A stretch of DNA of 64,000 bases, from contig NZ_CP081149.1 in NCBI RefSeq assembly GCF_019665785.1, forward strand, positions 124,001 through 188,000, given 5' to 3'. Position numbers and translations under genes: made by a program. The DNA is from Deefgea piscis (GTDB lineage Bacteria; Pseudomonadota; Gammaproteobacteria; Burkholderiales; Chitinibacteraceae). Position 1 is the stretch's first letter; every line of letters begins with the position of its first letter. Positions 53,291-62,115 of this stretch are shown here, piece after piece. Below the pieces are notes generated by a model. The model ran no database searches. It had not been told where the DNA came from and worked only from the letters and a program-made list of their open reading frames with translations.

Positions 53291-53412
53291 TCAATCCTCA
53301 ATCCTCAATCCTCAATCCCCAATCCCCAATCCCCAATCCCCAATCCCCAATCCCCAATCCCTAAATCCCCAATCCCCAATCCCCAATCCCCAATCCCCAA
53401 TCCCTAAATCCC
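53291..53412. repeat. Imperfect heptamer tandem repeat (TCAATCC / CCAATCC)
   Basis: About 17 units of a 7-mer: four TCAATCC, then CCAATCC copies, broken twice by ctaaatcc. Related in form to the ACTCCCC tract at 16623-16733 (shared CCCC-A core), in a different context. Confidence 0.95.
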
Positions 53413-53413
53413 C

Positions 53414-54421
53414 CTACTCATCGGCCAAGGCCATGGCGCGGCGGATGATGTCGGGGGCGATTTCTCGTGGCTCGCCGCCGTGGCCGGATTCGTGCTCATA
53501 CACCAACGATTCAATCGGCCCGGCGCGATCGCGCGCCAAGCTGGCGTCCAACTTAAAATGCGCGCAAAGCGGCACAAAATACTGCTTAAAATGAAAAACA
53601 TCCTGCGTGTTTTGCACATACAAACACCGCATATCGGGGCTGGATTCAATCGCCACAATCGCATTAAATTGCGGATCGCCCTGCGCCAAAACGCTGGGAT
53701 TATTTTTATTCGGAAAGCATTTTTCAACAAAATTGGTAAACAAACGCGCAGGCTGAATTTGCCACAAATGCGTTTGCGTATTAATCGCCACGGCGGTGGC
53801 GTTTTTTAATCGCGCCGCCAATTGCATCGCCGCAAACCCACCCGCCGACGAGCCATAACTAATCACCTGCTTTGAGCTCAAACCCAATGATTGCGCCACA
53901 TGCTGGGTAATCTGCGTTAAACCATTCAGGCCATCAATCGATTCCGTGCCCAAATACCACGCCGTTTGCGGCCCGGCGGGCAAATAATGGCAAGGATCAG
54001 AAATATACAAAACGCTACCGGGGAATAAATGCGTAAACGTCAGCCGATCAAACTTGGGAATCGGGTGCCGATTGGGCGTGCGCAAGCCCGACAGCACCAC
54101 AAACAAATGCTCGCCTTTTTGCGGCGCAAACATGCAATCGAAGCGCAAACCATCCATCGCCACACTAAATCGACCATGCGGAATAATCGCTTGGCTAAAC
54201 TGCGCAAAACTAGCGAAATGACACTGCTCTGGCTCTAATAAAAACAACAACTCGCGGCGCAGCTTTTGTTTTTGATTCCTCAGCGCCGTCGTTTCTACCT
54301 GCCGCATCAAAGCCCACAATTGCTTGGACTTATGATAAATCGGCATCGCATTACGCAGTATTGACCTGCACTGCTCAAACCAGCGCCGCCCGTAGGCTAT
54401 ACCCCTGACTTTTAGATTCAA
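53414..54421 (-). CDS. Capsule-locus alpha/beta hydrolase
   Basis: A 335-residue protein with an alpha/beta-hydrolase core. The nucleophile elbow is ISYGSSAGGFAAMQLA, and the likely catalytic His is in YEHESGHGGEP near the C-terminus; the strand LFVVLSGL and SVLYISDP precede. It starts inside the kpsC stop (ATGA at 54421), so it is co-translated with kpsC. Hydrolases of this build occur in capsule and glycan loci with unclear roles, perhaps deacylation or trimming. The N-terminal ~80 residues are basic and lack recognisable motifs. Confidence 0.7.
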   Translation of the reverse strand: MNLKVRGIAYGRRWFEQCRSILRNAMPIYHKSKQLWALMRQVETTALRNQKQKLRRELLFLLEPEQCHFASFAQFSQAIIPHGRFSVAMDGLRFDCMFAPQKGEHLFVVLSGLRTPNRHPIPKFDRLTFTHLFPGSVLYISDPCHYLPAGPQTAWYLGTESIDGLNGLTQITQHVAQSLGLSSKQVISYGSSAGGFAAMQLAARLKNATAVAINTQTHLWQIQPARLFTNFVEKCFPNKNNPSVLAQGDPQFNAIVAIESSPDMRCLYVQNTQDVFHFKQYFVPLCAHFKLDASLARDRAGPIESLVYEHESGHGGEPREIAPDIIRRAMALADE

Positions 54422-56454
54422 AATTGCGCCAACCCCATCAATTGCCGCCGAATCTTATGCCACCAGCGCGGCCTAGCCGCTGGCGTATCACGCCACGCCA
54501 TTAATTCATTCAGCACCTGCTCGGGCGACGTATATTGCCCAGTAATCCGGCTGATATAGCTCGGATACAAAATCAACGCCGCCGCCACCAGCTCATCCAA
54601 ATTGCGCCGAGTAGTGCGCCGTGGGCACTGCATCTTGTCGTCCGTAAGCCCCCAACCGGCATAAAACGGCATACCCCACACCACCACCGGCACCTGCCGC
54701 AGCAAAGCCTCAAAACCGGTGAGCGAGGTAATCACATGCACCTCATCCACCTGCGCAAATAAATCGGTAACCGCAATATGCTCCACCACCTCGTCGCACC
54801 ATTGCTCGGCCGCATGCTCATCCAAACCTTGCGCGCGCAAGCCCGCCAACACATCGGGATGCGGCTTATACACCACATACGCATCGGGATTAGCCGCGCG
54901 CACCGCCTGCAACAAACCCATATTGCTGCACACCTCGCCCGCGCCAAACCGAATCGACGCATCACCCTCAACCTGCCCTGCTACCAACAGCACCCGCTGT
55001 TGCGCTGCCGCAGTGGGACGATGCCACACCCCCGAGCCCACGTTGTATTTAGTCAGCCCCGCCCCCACAATCTGCTCGCGTAAACGCCGCGCCCGCAATT
55101 GCAAAGACTCATCCATTAGCTGATGCTGCAAAATATGCTCTAAATCAGACGGCTGAGTCGCATCAAAATAAATCCCACGGCGGTCAAACACCCAAGACAG
55201 CGGGCGAATCAAATCCGCCCCCAAACCCACCGAGCGCACAAAACCATCCTCAACTCGAATCATCGGATTGGGCAACTGAGCTTGATGCTCTAACGCTGTC
55301 GCCGCAGACTGGGGCGCAAATAAATGCGCATGCTTATTACCCCAAACCAACACCGGCCGCAAAGCCTCATGCTCGCTCGAAGGCGCCGCAATAAAATCCA
55401 CCGCTGCGCCCTGAGTAAAGGAGCGCATAATCGGCTGCTTCCATTTAGAAAACCCAAACGCATACACCGCTTGCGGCAAACGAGCGCGCATTTGCCGCTG
55501 CAAAGCCAAATGCGCAAGCACCGTTTCAACCTCACAGCGCTGCTGTGTTTCTGGATTGATATACCGCGGATACGCCACCAAAGCGGCATGAACCAACTGC
55601 AATAAACTCACATCACAACGCCGATCTGGCCTAGGTATATGATCGTGAGTAAGCCCCCACCCTGCATAAAAAGGCATACCAAAGCAAAACACCGGCACGC
55701 CCCACAGCAAGGCATCAAAACCCATTTGCGAAGTCACCACATACACCGACTGCGCCAGCGGCAATACATCGGCCGGATGCACATCATCCCCCAGCAATAC
55801 AATCCGAGGATTAACCCGCAAAACAACCAAATCAAAATGGCCCACCTTGCGCCCAGCCAAAACCTCGGGATGCACCTTAATCACCACCGGCAAATCGCTA
55901 TCGGCCAAAGCCGCCGCCAACATCGCATCAAAACTAGCTGCGCTAGCGCCGCCATACACAATGGCCGCATCGCCAAAAGTTTGGTCCACCACCAATACAA
56001 ATTGCGCTGGCAAATCAGGCAATGGCGCCGTTTGATGATTGTATTTAGAAACCTTGCCCGCCCGCCAAGCCGCAATCAGCGCGGTAGTACGCTGCAACTG
56101 CGCCTCATCTAATGCATTCGGGATCAACTGCTCTAGCCGGGATGACGAGCGCGCATCGTAATAAATGCCCACCTCATCAACCACAATCGACAAAGGCCGC
56201 TCGCCCTTACCCATACCCACCGAGCGCAAAAAGCCATCTTCCACCCGCCAGCAACCCACGCCATCCCGCGCCGCATATTTAGCCGCCCGCCCGCCGCTGC
56301 GCTTGCAACCCCAGCCCAACCAAGCTTTTTTGCCCTCAACTCGGCGCCACGGCGCAACCACGGCCAGCTCATGCTCAAAAAAAGCATTTAAATGTTTTTG
56401 CGTCCAAATCCCGTAATCAAGCAATGAAACAGCAGCCGCCACCTTAAACCCCAA
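54418..56454 (-). CDS. kpsC: Capsule Kdo transferase KpsC
   Basis: A 678-residue protein made of two homologous halves. Matching pairs show it: VEDGFLRSVGMG / VEDGFVRSVGLG, FDALLWGVPVFCFGMPFYAGWGLTHD / FEALLRQVPVVVWGMPFYAGWGLTDD, and VYVVTSQMG / VHVITSLTG. This is the dual KpsC arrangement, in which the two domains alternate beta-2,4 and beta-2,7 Kdo additions to build the poly-Kdo linker on the lipid. It overlaps the upstream glycosyltransferase gene by 11 bases and the hydrolase gene by 4. Confidence 0.95.
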   Translation of the reverse strand: MGFKVAAAVSLLDYGIWTQKHLNAFFEHELAVVAPWRRVEGKKAWLGWGCKRSGGRAAKYAARDGVGCWRVEDGFLRSVGMGKGERPLSIVVDEVGIYYDARSSSRLEQLIPNALDEAQLQRTTALIAAWRAGKVSKYNHQTAPLPDLPAQFVLVVDQTFGDAAIVYGGASAASFDAMLAAALADSDLPVVIKVHPEVLAGRKVGHFDLVVLRVNPRIVLLGDDVHPADVLPLAQSVYVVTSQMGFDALLWGVPVFCFGMPFYAGWGLTHDHIPRPDRRCDVSLLQLVHAALVAYPRYINPETQQRCEVETVLAHLALQRQMRARLPQAVYAFGFSKWKQPIMRSFTQGAAVDFIAAPSSEHEALRPVLVWGNKHAHLFAPQSAATALEHQAQLPNPMIRVEDGFVRSVGLGADLIRPLSWVFDRRGIYFDATQPSDLEHILQHQLMDESLQLRARRLREQIVGAGLTKYNVGSGVWHRPTAAAQQRVLLVAGQVEGDASIRFGAGEVCSNMGLLQAVRAANPDAYVVYKPHPDVLAGLRAQGLDEHAAEQWCDEVVEHIAVTDLFAQVDEVHVITSLTGFEALLRQVPVVVWGMPFYAGWGLTDDKMQCPRRTTRRNLDELVAAALILYPSYISRITGQYTSPEQVLNELMAWRDTPAARPRWWHKIRRQLMGLAQF

Positions 56455-57427
56455 TCACATCTTGAATTTGTTGCAAACGATGCGCCCAAGTATGGTGCTG
56501 CAACACATACTCGGCCCCAGCACGCGCCCGCTCTAAATCTTGCGGCGCAGGCCCATGGCGCAAACGATCAAACAAATCCTTGGCCTCAGCCATGTCTTGC
56601 ACCACATGACAATAATCGCGAAACAGCCCATCCACCGCTGGCGTAGGATTGGTCACTGCAATACCACCGCAGCCCAAAATCTCGACCAAGCGCCGCGAAA
56701 ACATCGTTGGCGAATCCTCAATCGTATTCACATTTAACGACACCAAAAAATCCCGATACAACTGCGCCGTTTGCCCATGCGGCACCGCAGGCAACACCTG
56801 CAAATTAGGCAAATCTGGAAACCGATAATGGCCAGCCTTACGCGCCGAATTGCGATCCACCACCGTTAAACCCAAGCCCGTATCGGCCGCCGCAGTAAAC
56901 AACATATCCTGCCAAGCGCGCCGCCGATCATGCACATGATGGCTATAACTACCGACAAAATTCGCCCGATGATGCTTAAAATCAAAACCACGAAAACCAT
57001 GCGTGCGCGGCTGAATCGCAAACATCAGCGTATGCACCGAAGCCTGCTCACCCATCACTGCCTTGTATTTGGCAACGCAATTGGAATCAACCGTAAACAC
57101 ATGATCAAACCATCGGGCGCTATCAATAAAGCGATCAAAATGCACGCCGTCTTCTTTATTCCAAAAAACCGTCGGAATCCCCCGATCACGCGCATACGCC
57201 ACCAAGCGCTGCAAACGCAAATTATTGCGCTTGGGATAATCGGGATAAGCCGCCACCCCAAACTTCCACGTATTACGCCAACCGGCCCAAGCCGACTCAA
57301 CCAACAAAAAATCGGGTCGAAACAAAGCCAATTGCGCGCGATACGTATAAGGAGTCAGGATGGAAACATTGGCATCCAAACGCACACTTGCGGTGGTTAA
57401 TTCATCTGCCAATAAGGCCAATCGCAT
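56444..57427 (-). CDS. CgeB-like glycosyltransferase
   Basis: A 327-residue putative glycosyltransferase of the CgeB/DUF3880 type. Key stretches are LLVESAWAGWRNTWK, GIPTVFWNKEDGVHFDRFID, FDHVFTVDSNCVAKYK, and the C-terminal SPTMFSRRLVEILGCGGIAVTNPTPAVDGLF, which is the nucleotide-sugar side of a GT-B fold. It is a shorter paralogue of the first catalytic domain in the 1456-residue protein upstream. GAAGG precedes the ATG. Confidence 0.8.
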   Translation of the reverse strand: MRLALLADELTTASVRLDANVSILTPYTYRAQLALFRPDFLLVESAWAGWRNTWKFGVAAYPDYPKRNNLRLQRLVAYARDRGIPTVFWNKEDGVHFDRFIDSARWFDHVFTVDSNCVAKYKAVMGEQASVHTLMFAIQPRTHGFRGFDFKHHRANFVGSYSHHVHDRRRAWQDMLFTAAADTGLGLTVVDRNSARKAGHYRFPDLPNLQVLPAVPHGQTAQLYRDFLVSLNVNTIEDSPTMFSRRLVEILGCGGIAVTNPTPAVDGLFRDYCHVVQDMAEAKDLFDRLRHGPAPQDLERARAGAEYVLQHHTWAHRLQQIQDVIGV

Positions 57428-57633
57428 ATATACCTTCTAAATCAAATGATATTGTTAGTTAACTATTTGCTTTAACAAAAATGGGAGCAATAAATAAACA
57501 TTAACCCTCAGCAAACAACAATATCACTCAATAAAATACTAGCTAAAACCATAAAATTAGTGCTAAACGATACAAAATAAAACAACAAATATTAATGATA
57601 ACATTCAATTATTTAATAGACCATCAAACAACA

Positions 57634-60600
57634 CTACTCTGTAATATTGATTACTGTTTCTTCAGCACCAACAAAAGAAAATCCTTCTGCACGGCTATAA
57701 AATAAACATTTTTCAAATTCATCATATCCAACATCGGTCCATCGACCGGGATGAACTTGCACAATAACAATTTTACTTTTTCTTCGCTTCAAACGCTCTA
57801 GATAAGCCGCATAATCAGGTTGCCCCGGGCCATCTTGGTTACGTTCAGGCGTGATATTTCTTTCAAATGCGTCTTCATAAACAACTGGAATACTGCACTC
57901 GGCTAATACCTCACGATTTGAATCATTAATTCGATTAAATGGCGCGCCATAAACTTTGCAATCAAGACCCCAAGTATCAAATATGGCAGCTTGAGTTTTA
58001 GTAATTTGCTCGACTTGCTGATTACGCTCTAGCTGAGTCATATCTTGATGGCTCCAAGAATGATTCCAAAGCTCAACCAAATCATTTCTCAACCATTTTT
58101 TTACAATCGCTTTTTGTTCGGCTGACCCACCCAAAATAGTATTGCCAATCACACCAATACTCACTTTTGCACCAAACTTACTACATAGATTGACCAATCG
58201 ATGAAATTGATCAAACGAATCATCTAGCCGTAAATCATCTGCTTTAATAATGATTGATCTATTATTTTTCTTTACATCGTTAGAAATAAAATACAGCTCT
58301 TGCTCGGTAATCCGAACTGACTCTCTAGAATCAACAACCGTTTGTTTTGCTAGTTTGCTTAATTTCAAAAATGATTTTTCATCATTAAACAATTTGACAA
58401 TATGCGCTGATAAGCCAACATAATCTTCTGATTCAGCCAGCGCACCACAATCACTATCAACAAACTCAGGAATGGCAGCCACTGCATTGGTAACTGGCAC
58501 CAAACCCGAGGCCATTGCTTCATCGCGCGATACGCCTTGGGTATCCATACGCGTTGGGCAAAGGAAAATACCGTATTGTTTATGTAATTCGGCAATTTCA
58601 ACTCGATTTAAAAAGCGGCGCTCAATAATCACGTTATTAAATTGTCGTAATGGTGCCAATGTTTCTTCAAACAATGGGCCATCGCCAATCATGCGAAACT
58701 CTAATTCATTAAAAAATGGCTCTTTCGCCAATTCTAAAATGGCTTTAACGCTTAAATCATTGGCGTAAATATTTGATGCATAAGGCCGAATCGATAAGAT
58801 TTTTTTTCTTTGCTCTACTGATTTAGGCAAGTAATTAAAATGCTCGGTATCAATTGGATTATGAATAATCGTGTATTGACCTTCGGGCACACGAAGTCCT
58901 AAATCTGCCATTGCCGTATCCGCAAGCCAGCGCGAAACAAAGACTAATTGCAAATTGGCAGGCATGGCCTGCAATACGCTACGCCAAAAGTTAAGGCGCA
59001 ATTCACTGCGTTGCCGTGCGGCTTGGTGCTGCGCGTCGGTTTCATGCATAAATGCGCGGCGATGATAAGCCTGTATCTCTGCGCCATGCACCCAAACCAC
59101 CACCTTAATGCGATCCACATATTGCTGCAGCACTTGCCACATCGCTTCATCAAGAAAATGCACCAATACACTTTGGTACTGGCCTTCTTGCAATAATTTG
59201 TGCAGCACTTCTGCGCCGCCCGTTACAACGTCGATATTTTCAAATTCGTGGTAGCTAGCGGCTTGCTCTGGGCGCAAACGGAATACATCACACGCCACGC
59301 CTTGCTGGCGATAAGCGCGCACTCGGCTATGCACAAAGCCATTGCGGTACAAATCGTCGTAGCTTGGGTAGTGATTGGTCAGCACCAAATGCTGACTTTG
59401 GCCAAACATCGTTCCCGGCTGCGGTGTTTTATGCCCAAGCAATAAGCTATGCACATTGGCGCTGCCGCTGGCATAGCAGCGTAAACCCAATTTTAAAAAT
59501 GCTGTTTCAGCTGGTATCTCAATCAGGTGATTGCGATTGGCGGTTTTAACCACATGGCCAATTCGCTGCGATTTGGCGTCTAAAAACAAAATCGTGAGCT
59601 GTAGATTTAGCCCCGGCGTAGCCTCTAAATGCAACGATAATTGCCCTTGCTGCGCGCACAATTCGGCCAAAGTATGCGTGCGATTAGCGTAAATATATTC
59701 ATGCTGACCATCTGGCAAGCTTGAGTTCGCAACCAAGCAGCCGCCTTGCTCATGCAGCGTAACTAAGGATTTAGCAGGCGCTTTAAATAGCTCGGCCAGC
59801 GCCACGCCGTTAATTTGTGGCAGCGTGCTACTGTCATTTTGCGCTGGTTCAATCGCTTCAGCTCGCTCGTGCATTTGCTGTAGCGACAAGCCCAAATCTA
59901 GCCCTGCTAAATCATTCACTACCGCTAAATCAGCCGCATCTAGCGTCGCACCATTTTTGCAGTAATTAAATTCATCAATCGCCAGCGCTTGTTCAAACTG
60001 CGCGGTGTACAGCGTGCGCACCCAATCGCGCAGCACAATTTCACCCTGCGTATCGATCTGCGCCACGCCAGATCGCGCCGCCACTGCGGCCACAGCATGA
60101 TACGCCTGCTCGCCGCCAAATAACTCTAAGCCCCGCGTAGCCGAGCCAACATAATGCGCGCCCTTACCAATCGCCTTGCTACCGGCGTAGCGCGTAGCCA
60201 GCATTAAATCTGTAAGGTAGTTTTCGCCATAATAATCATCGGCAATCATCACCCCCAGCCACGTATCGCCTTTGGCGAGATCAGCCAATTTAATCGTATC
60301 GGCCTCAGCCGCGCTAAACACCCGCACCGCCTCACCCGCAGGGATACCCTCTGGGGTAAATCCATTGGGCACAATCAAGATAAGTGTTTTATCAACATAC
60401 CCCTGGCGATTAAACGCAGCCAGCAGCGCATCGACTTGATTTTGGTCTTTGGCATGACTGGTAATCAGCACTTGAGGCAATAGCGACGGCGCGGCTTTGC
60501 CGCTCACTTTGCTCACCATATACGCCAAACGATCTTGGTAAGTATGCTCGCTCATGATTTTACGCAATGCCGCTAGCCGCAATTTGCGCGCCGCCACGTC

Positions 60601-62004
60601 GTCTTGCCCTAGCGCTTGTAGGCGCTGAACAATCTCGGCGCCATTGTCACTGGTCAGCACCAAATCGCCAAACATCAAGCGCACACCACGCGAATAATTG
60701 CTAATCGTGATGGTATTGCACGCCAATAATTCATACACTCGGCGCGCAAACATACTTTGCGATTGCTTAATCGAATTTAAATTAATCGCGTAGCGATAGC
60801 CTTTATACGCTTTATCAATCTCGGCATACGGTAGATTGCCAACAATAAACGGCTGATATTCACTAGGGAATTGATAGTCCGGATTGTCTTTACCAAAATT
60901 GCGATCATAAATTTCGAGTGGGCGAAACTCGGGTAAATTCACCGCAAAATCACCCAAATCACGCGTGCGCTCTGGATAGCGCGTGTAATACGCGCCAGCA
61001 AAGCAAAACGCATCTTTACGCTGATATTTTTCTAGCGGATTACTCTGGCGTGGCTGCGCAGCAAACGGCAAAAAATACACCCGATCATGCCCCAAAGCCG
61101 CTTTATAGCGATGGATGCAATCAATATCGGTGGTGAAAACAAAATCAAATAACTTGGCAGTGCTTAAAAAAGTCTCAAAGTGAACCGGGTCTTCTTTATT
61201 CCAAAACACAGTAGGCACTTGGTGATCGCGGCACCACTGCACAATACCCACCAATTCCTGACTACGATGGCCAACTTTATTGCCCCATAGTTCGTCTTTA
61301 CCTCGCCAAGCTGATTCAATCAGCAATAGCTCGGGCTGAAAGTTAATCAGCTCTTGCTGCCAATCAGCAGACGTAAGCTGCAATAGGCTGCATTCAGCGT
61401 GATACGAGCCATAAGTAAACTCATCCATAATCGCCGCCACCTTGAGCGACAATAAATGCTGAACAAACTGCTGACCATTGAGCTGCTGCAATTTTTTAAA
61501 CTGTTCAAAAACCAGCGGCAATTGCATTCGCGGAATATCGGCGGTGATAAATCGTATTGGCGCGCTAACGGATGGCAAGTAGCTGCTTGATACAGCCTTT
61601 TTTTGGCTACGCCGCTGAGCATCTTGATGAATCGCCCACAGCTTGCGCGGCAAACCACATAAAGCAGACCATGATTTAGTACCAAAAATCAGCGCATGCC
61701 CTAGCTGAAAAGACAGCGTATTTTTAGTTTTGGCCACTTGCTGATTAGCAAGCACCACTTGCTGGCGCAATTTTTCAATCTGTGTATTCGCCTCATTTAA
61801 CGCCAATTTATTGCGTAATGAATCGCGCTTAAGCTGCTCAAACAAAACGTTGCGTTGCGCGAGCTCTGCTTGCAATTTTAATAACTCAGCTACGAATACT
61901 TGCTCAGTTTTTAATAAAAACGTATTTTTTTCATTAGATTGAAAATCAGGCAATTCTTCAACATCGGAGAAATGACCTAATTCAATGATATCGTTTTTTT
62001 TCAT
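57634..62004 (-). CDS. Multidomain glycosyltransferase / polysaccharide deacetylase fusion
   Basis: A 1456-residue protein. An N-terminal coiled coil (about 30-95) leads to a CgeB-like GT domain about 180-500 (LLIESAWRGKDELWG, VPTVFWNKEDPVHFETFL, SQSMFARRVYELLACNTITISNYSRG). A linker region with a further Rossmann-like part about 510-720 follows, then a GT4-type domain about 890-1225 (MIGDGPLFEETLAPL, RMDTQGVSRDEAMASGLVPVTNAVAAIPEFV). The C-terminus is a NodB-like deacetylase about 1235-1456 (IIIKADDLRLDD with the catalytic Asp, WNHSWSHQDM as the metal-binding His pair, VQVHPGRWTD). It has no signal peptide. Such a protein could add two sugars and deacetylate one during capsule repeat synthesis. 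Confidence 0.85.
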   Translation of the reverse strand: MKKNDIIELGHFSDVEELPDFQSNEKNTFLLKTEQVFVAELLKLQAELAQRNVLFEQLKRDSLRNKLALNEANTQIEKLRQQVVLANQQVAKTKNTLSFQLGHALIFGTKSWSALCGLPRKLWAIHQDAQRRSQKKAVSSSYLPSVSAPIRFITADIPRMQLPLVFEQFKKLQQLNGQQFVQHLLSLKVAAIMDEFTYGSYHAECSLLQLTSADWQQELINFQPELLLIESAWRGKDELWGNKVGHRSQELVGIVQWCRDHQVPTVFWNKEDPVHFETFLSTAKLFDFVFTTDIDCIHRYKAALGHDRVYFLPFAAQPRQSNPLEKYQRKDAFCFAGAYYTRYPERTRDLGDFAVNLPEFRPLEIYDRNFGKDNPDYQFPSEYQPFIVGNLPYAEIDKAYKGYRYAINLNSIKQSQSMFARRVYELLACNTITISNYSRGVRLMFGDLVLTSDNGAEIVQRLQALGQDDVAARKLRLAALRKIMSEHTYQDRLAYMVSKVSGKAAPSLLPQVLITSHAKDQNQVDALLAAFNRQGYVDKTLILIVPNGFTPEGIPAGEAVRVFSAAEADTIKLADLAKGDTWLGVMIADDYYGENYLTDLMLATRYAGSKAIGKGAHYVGSATRGLELFGGEQAYHAVAAVAARSGVAQIDTQGEIVLRDWVRTLYTAQFEQALAIDEFNYCKNGATLDAADLAVVNDLAGLDLGLSLQQMHERAEAIEPAQNDSSTLPQINGVALAELFKAPAKSLVTLHEQGGCLVANSSLPDGQHEYIYANRTHTLAELCAQQGQLSLHLEATPGLNLQLTILFLDAKSQRIGHVVKTANRNHLIEIPAETAFLKLGLRCYASGSANVHSLLLGHKTPQPGTMFGQSQHLVLTNHYPSYDDLYRNGFVHSRVRAYRQQGVACDVFRLRPEQAASYHEFENIDVVTGGAEVLHKLLQEGQYQSVLVHFLDEAMWQVLQQYVDRIKVVVWVHGAEIQAYHRRAFMHETDAQHQAARQRSELRLNFWRSVLQAMPANLQLVFVSRWLADTAMADLGLRVPEGQYTIIHNPIDTEHFNYLPKSVEQRKKILSIRPYASNIYANDLSVKAILELAKEPFFNELEFRMIGDGPLFEETLAPLRQFNNVIIERRFLNRVEIAELHKQYGIFLCPTRMDTQGVSRDEAMASGLVPVTNAVAAIPEFVDSDCGALAESEDYVGLSAHIVKLFNDEKSFLKLSKLAKQTVVDSRESVRITEQELYFISNDVKKNNRSIIIKADDLRLDDSFDQFHRLVNLCSKFGAKVSIGVIGNTILGGSAEQKAIVKKWLRNDLVELWNHSWSHQDMTQLERNQQVEQITKTQAAIFDTWGLDCKVYGAPFNRINDSNREVLAECSIPVVYEDAFERNITPERNQDGPGQPDYAAYLERLKRRKSKIVIVQVHPGRWTDVGYDEFEKCLFYSRAEGFSFVGAEETVINITE

Positions 62005-62115
62005 ATATAAAATTACAGCAGCAAGTTATTGTAAAAAAGACTCCTTATGTAACTAAGGCTCAAACTAATGAAAATAATCTAAATTTTTATGAATTTTGAT
62101 TGAAATATAAAACTC

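Larger units (their letters stand above)
53046..53413. other. Repeat-filled gap between the hydrolase gene and kpsS
   Basis: 368 bases with no gene. It holds two inverted copies of a palindromic repeat (53080-53110, 53241-53270) and an imperfect heptamer tract (53291-53412) that ends at the hydrolase stop codon. kpsS must have its own promoter here or be read through the repeats. Confidence 0.7.

Noticed and set aside
53174..53407. 77-codon ORF over the second heptamer tract
   Set aside because: Its C-terminal half is repeat-encoded (NPQSPIP) and it has no independent support.
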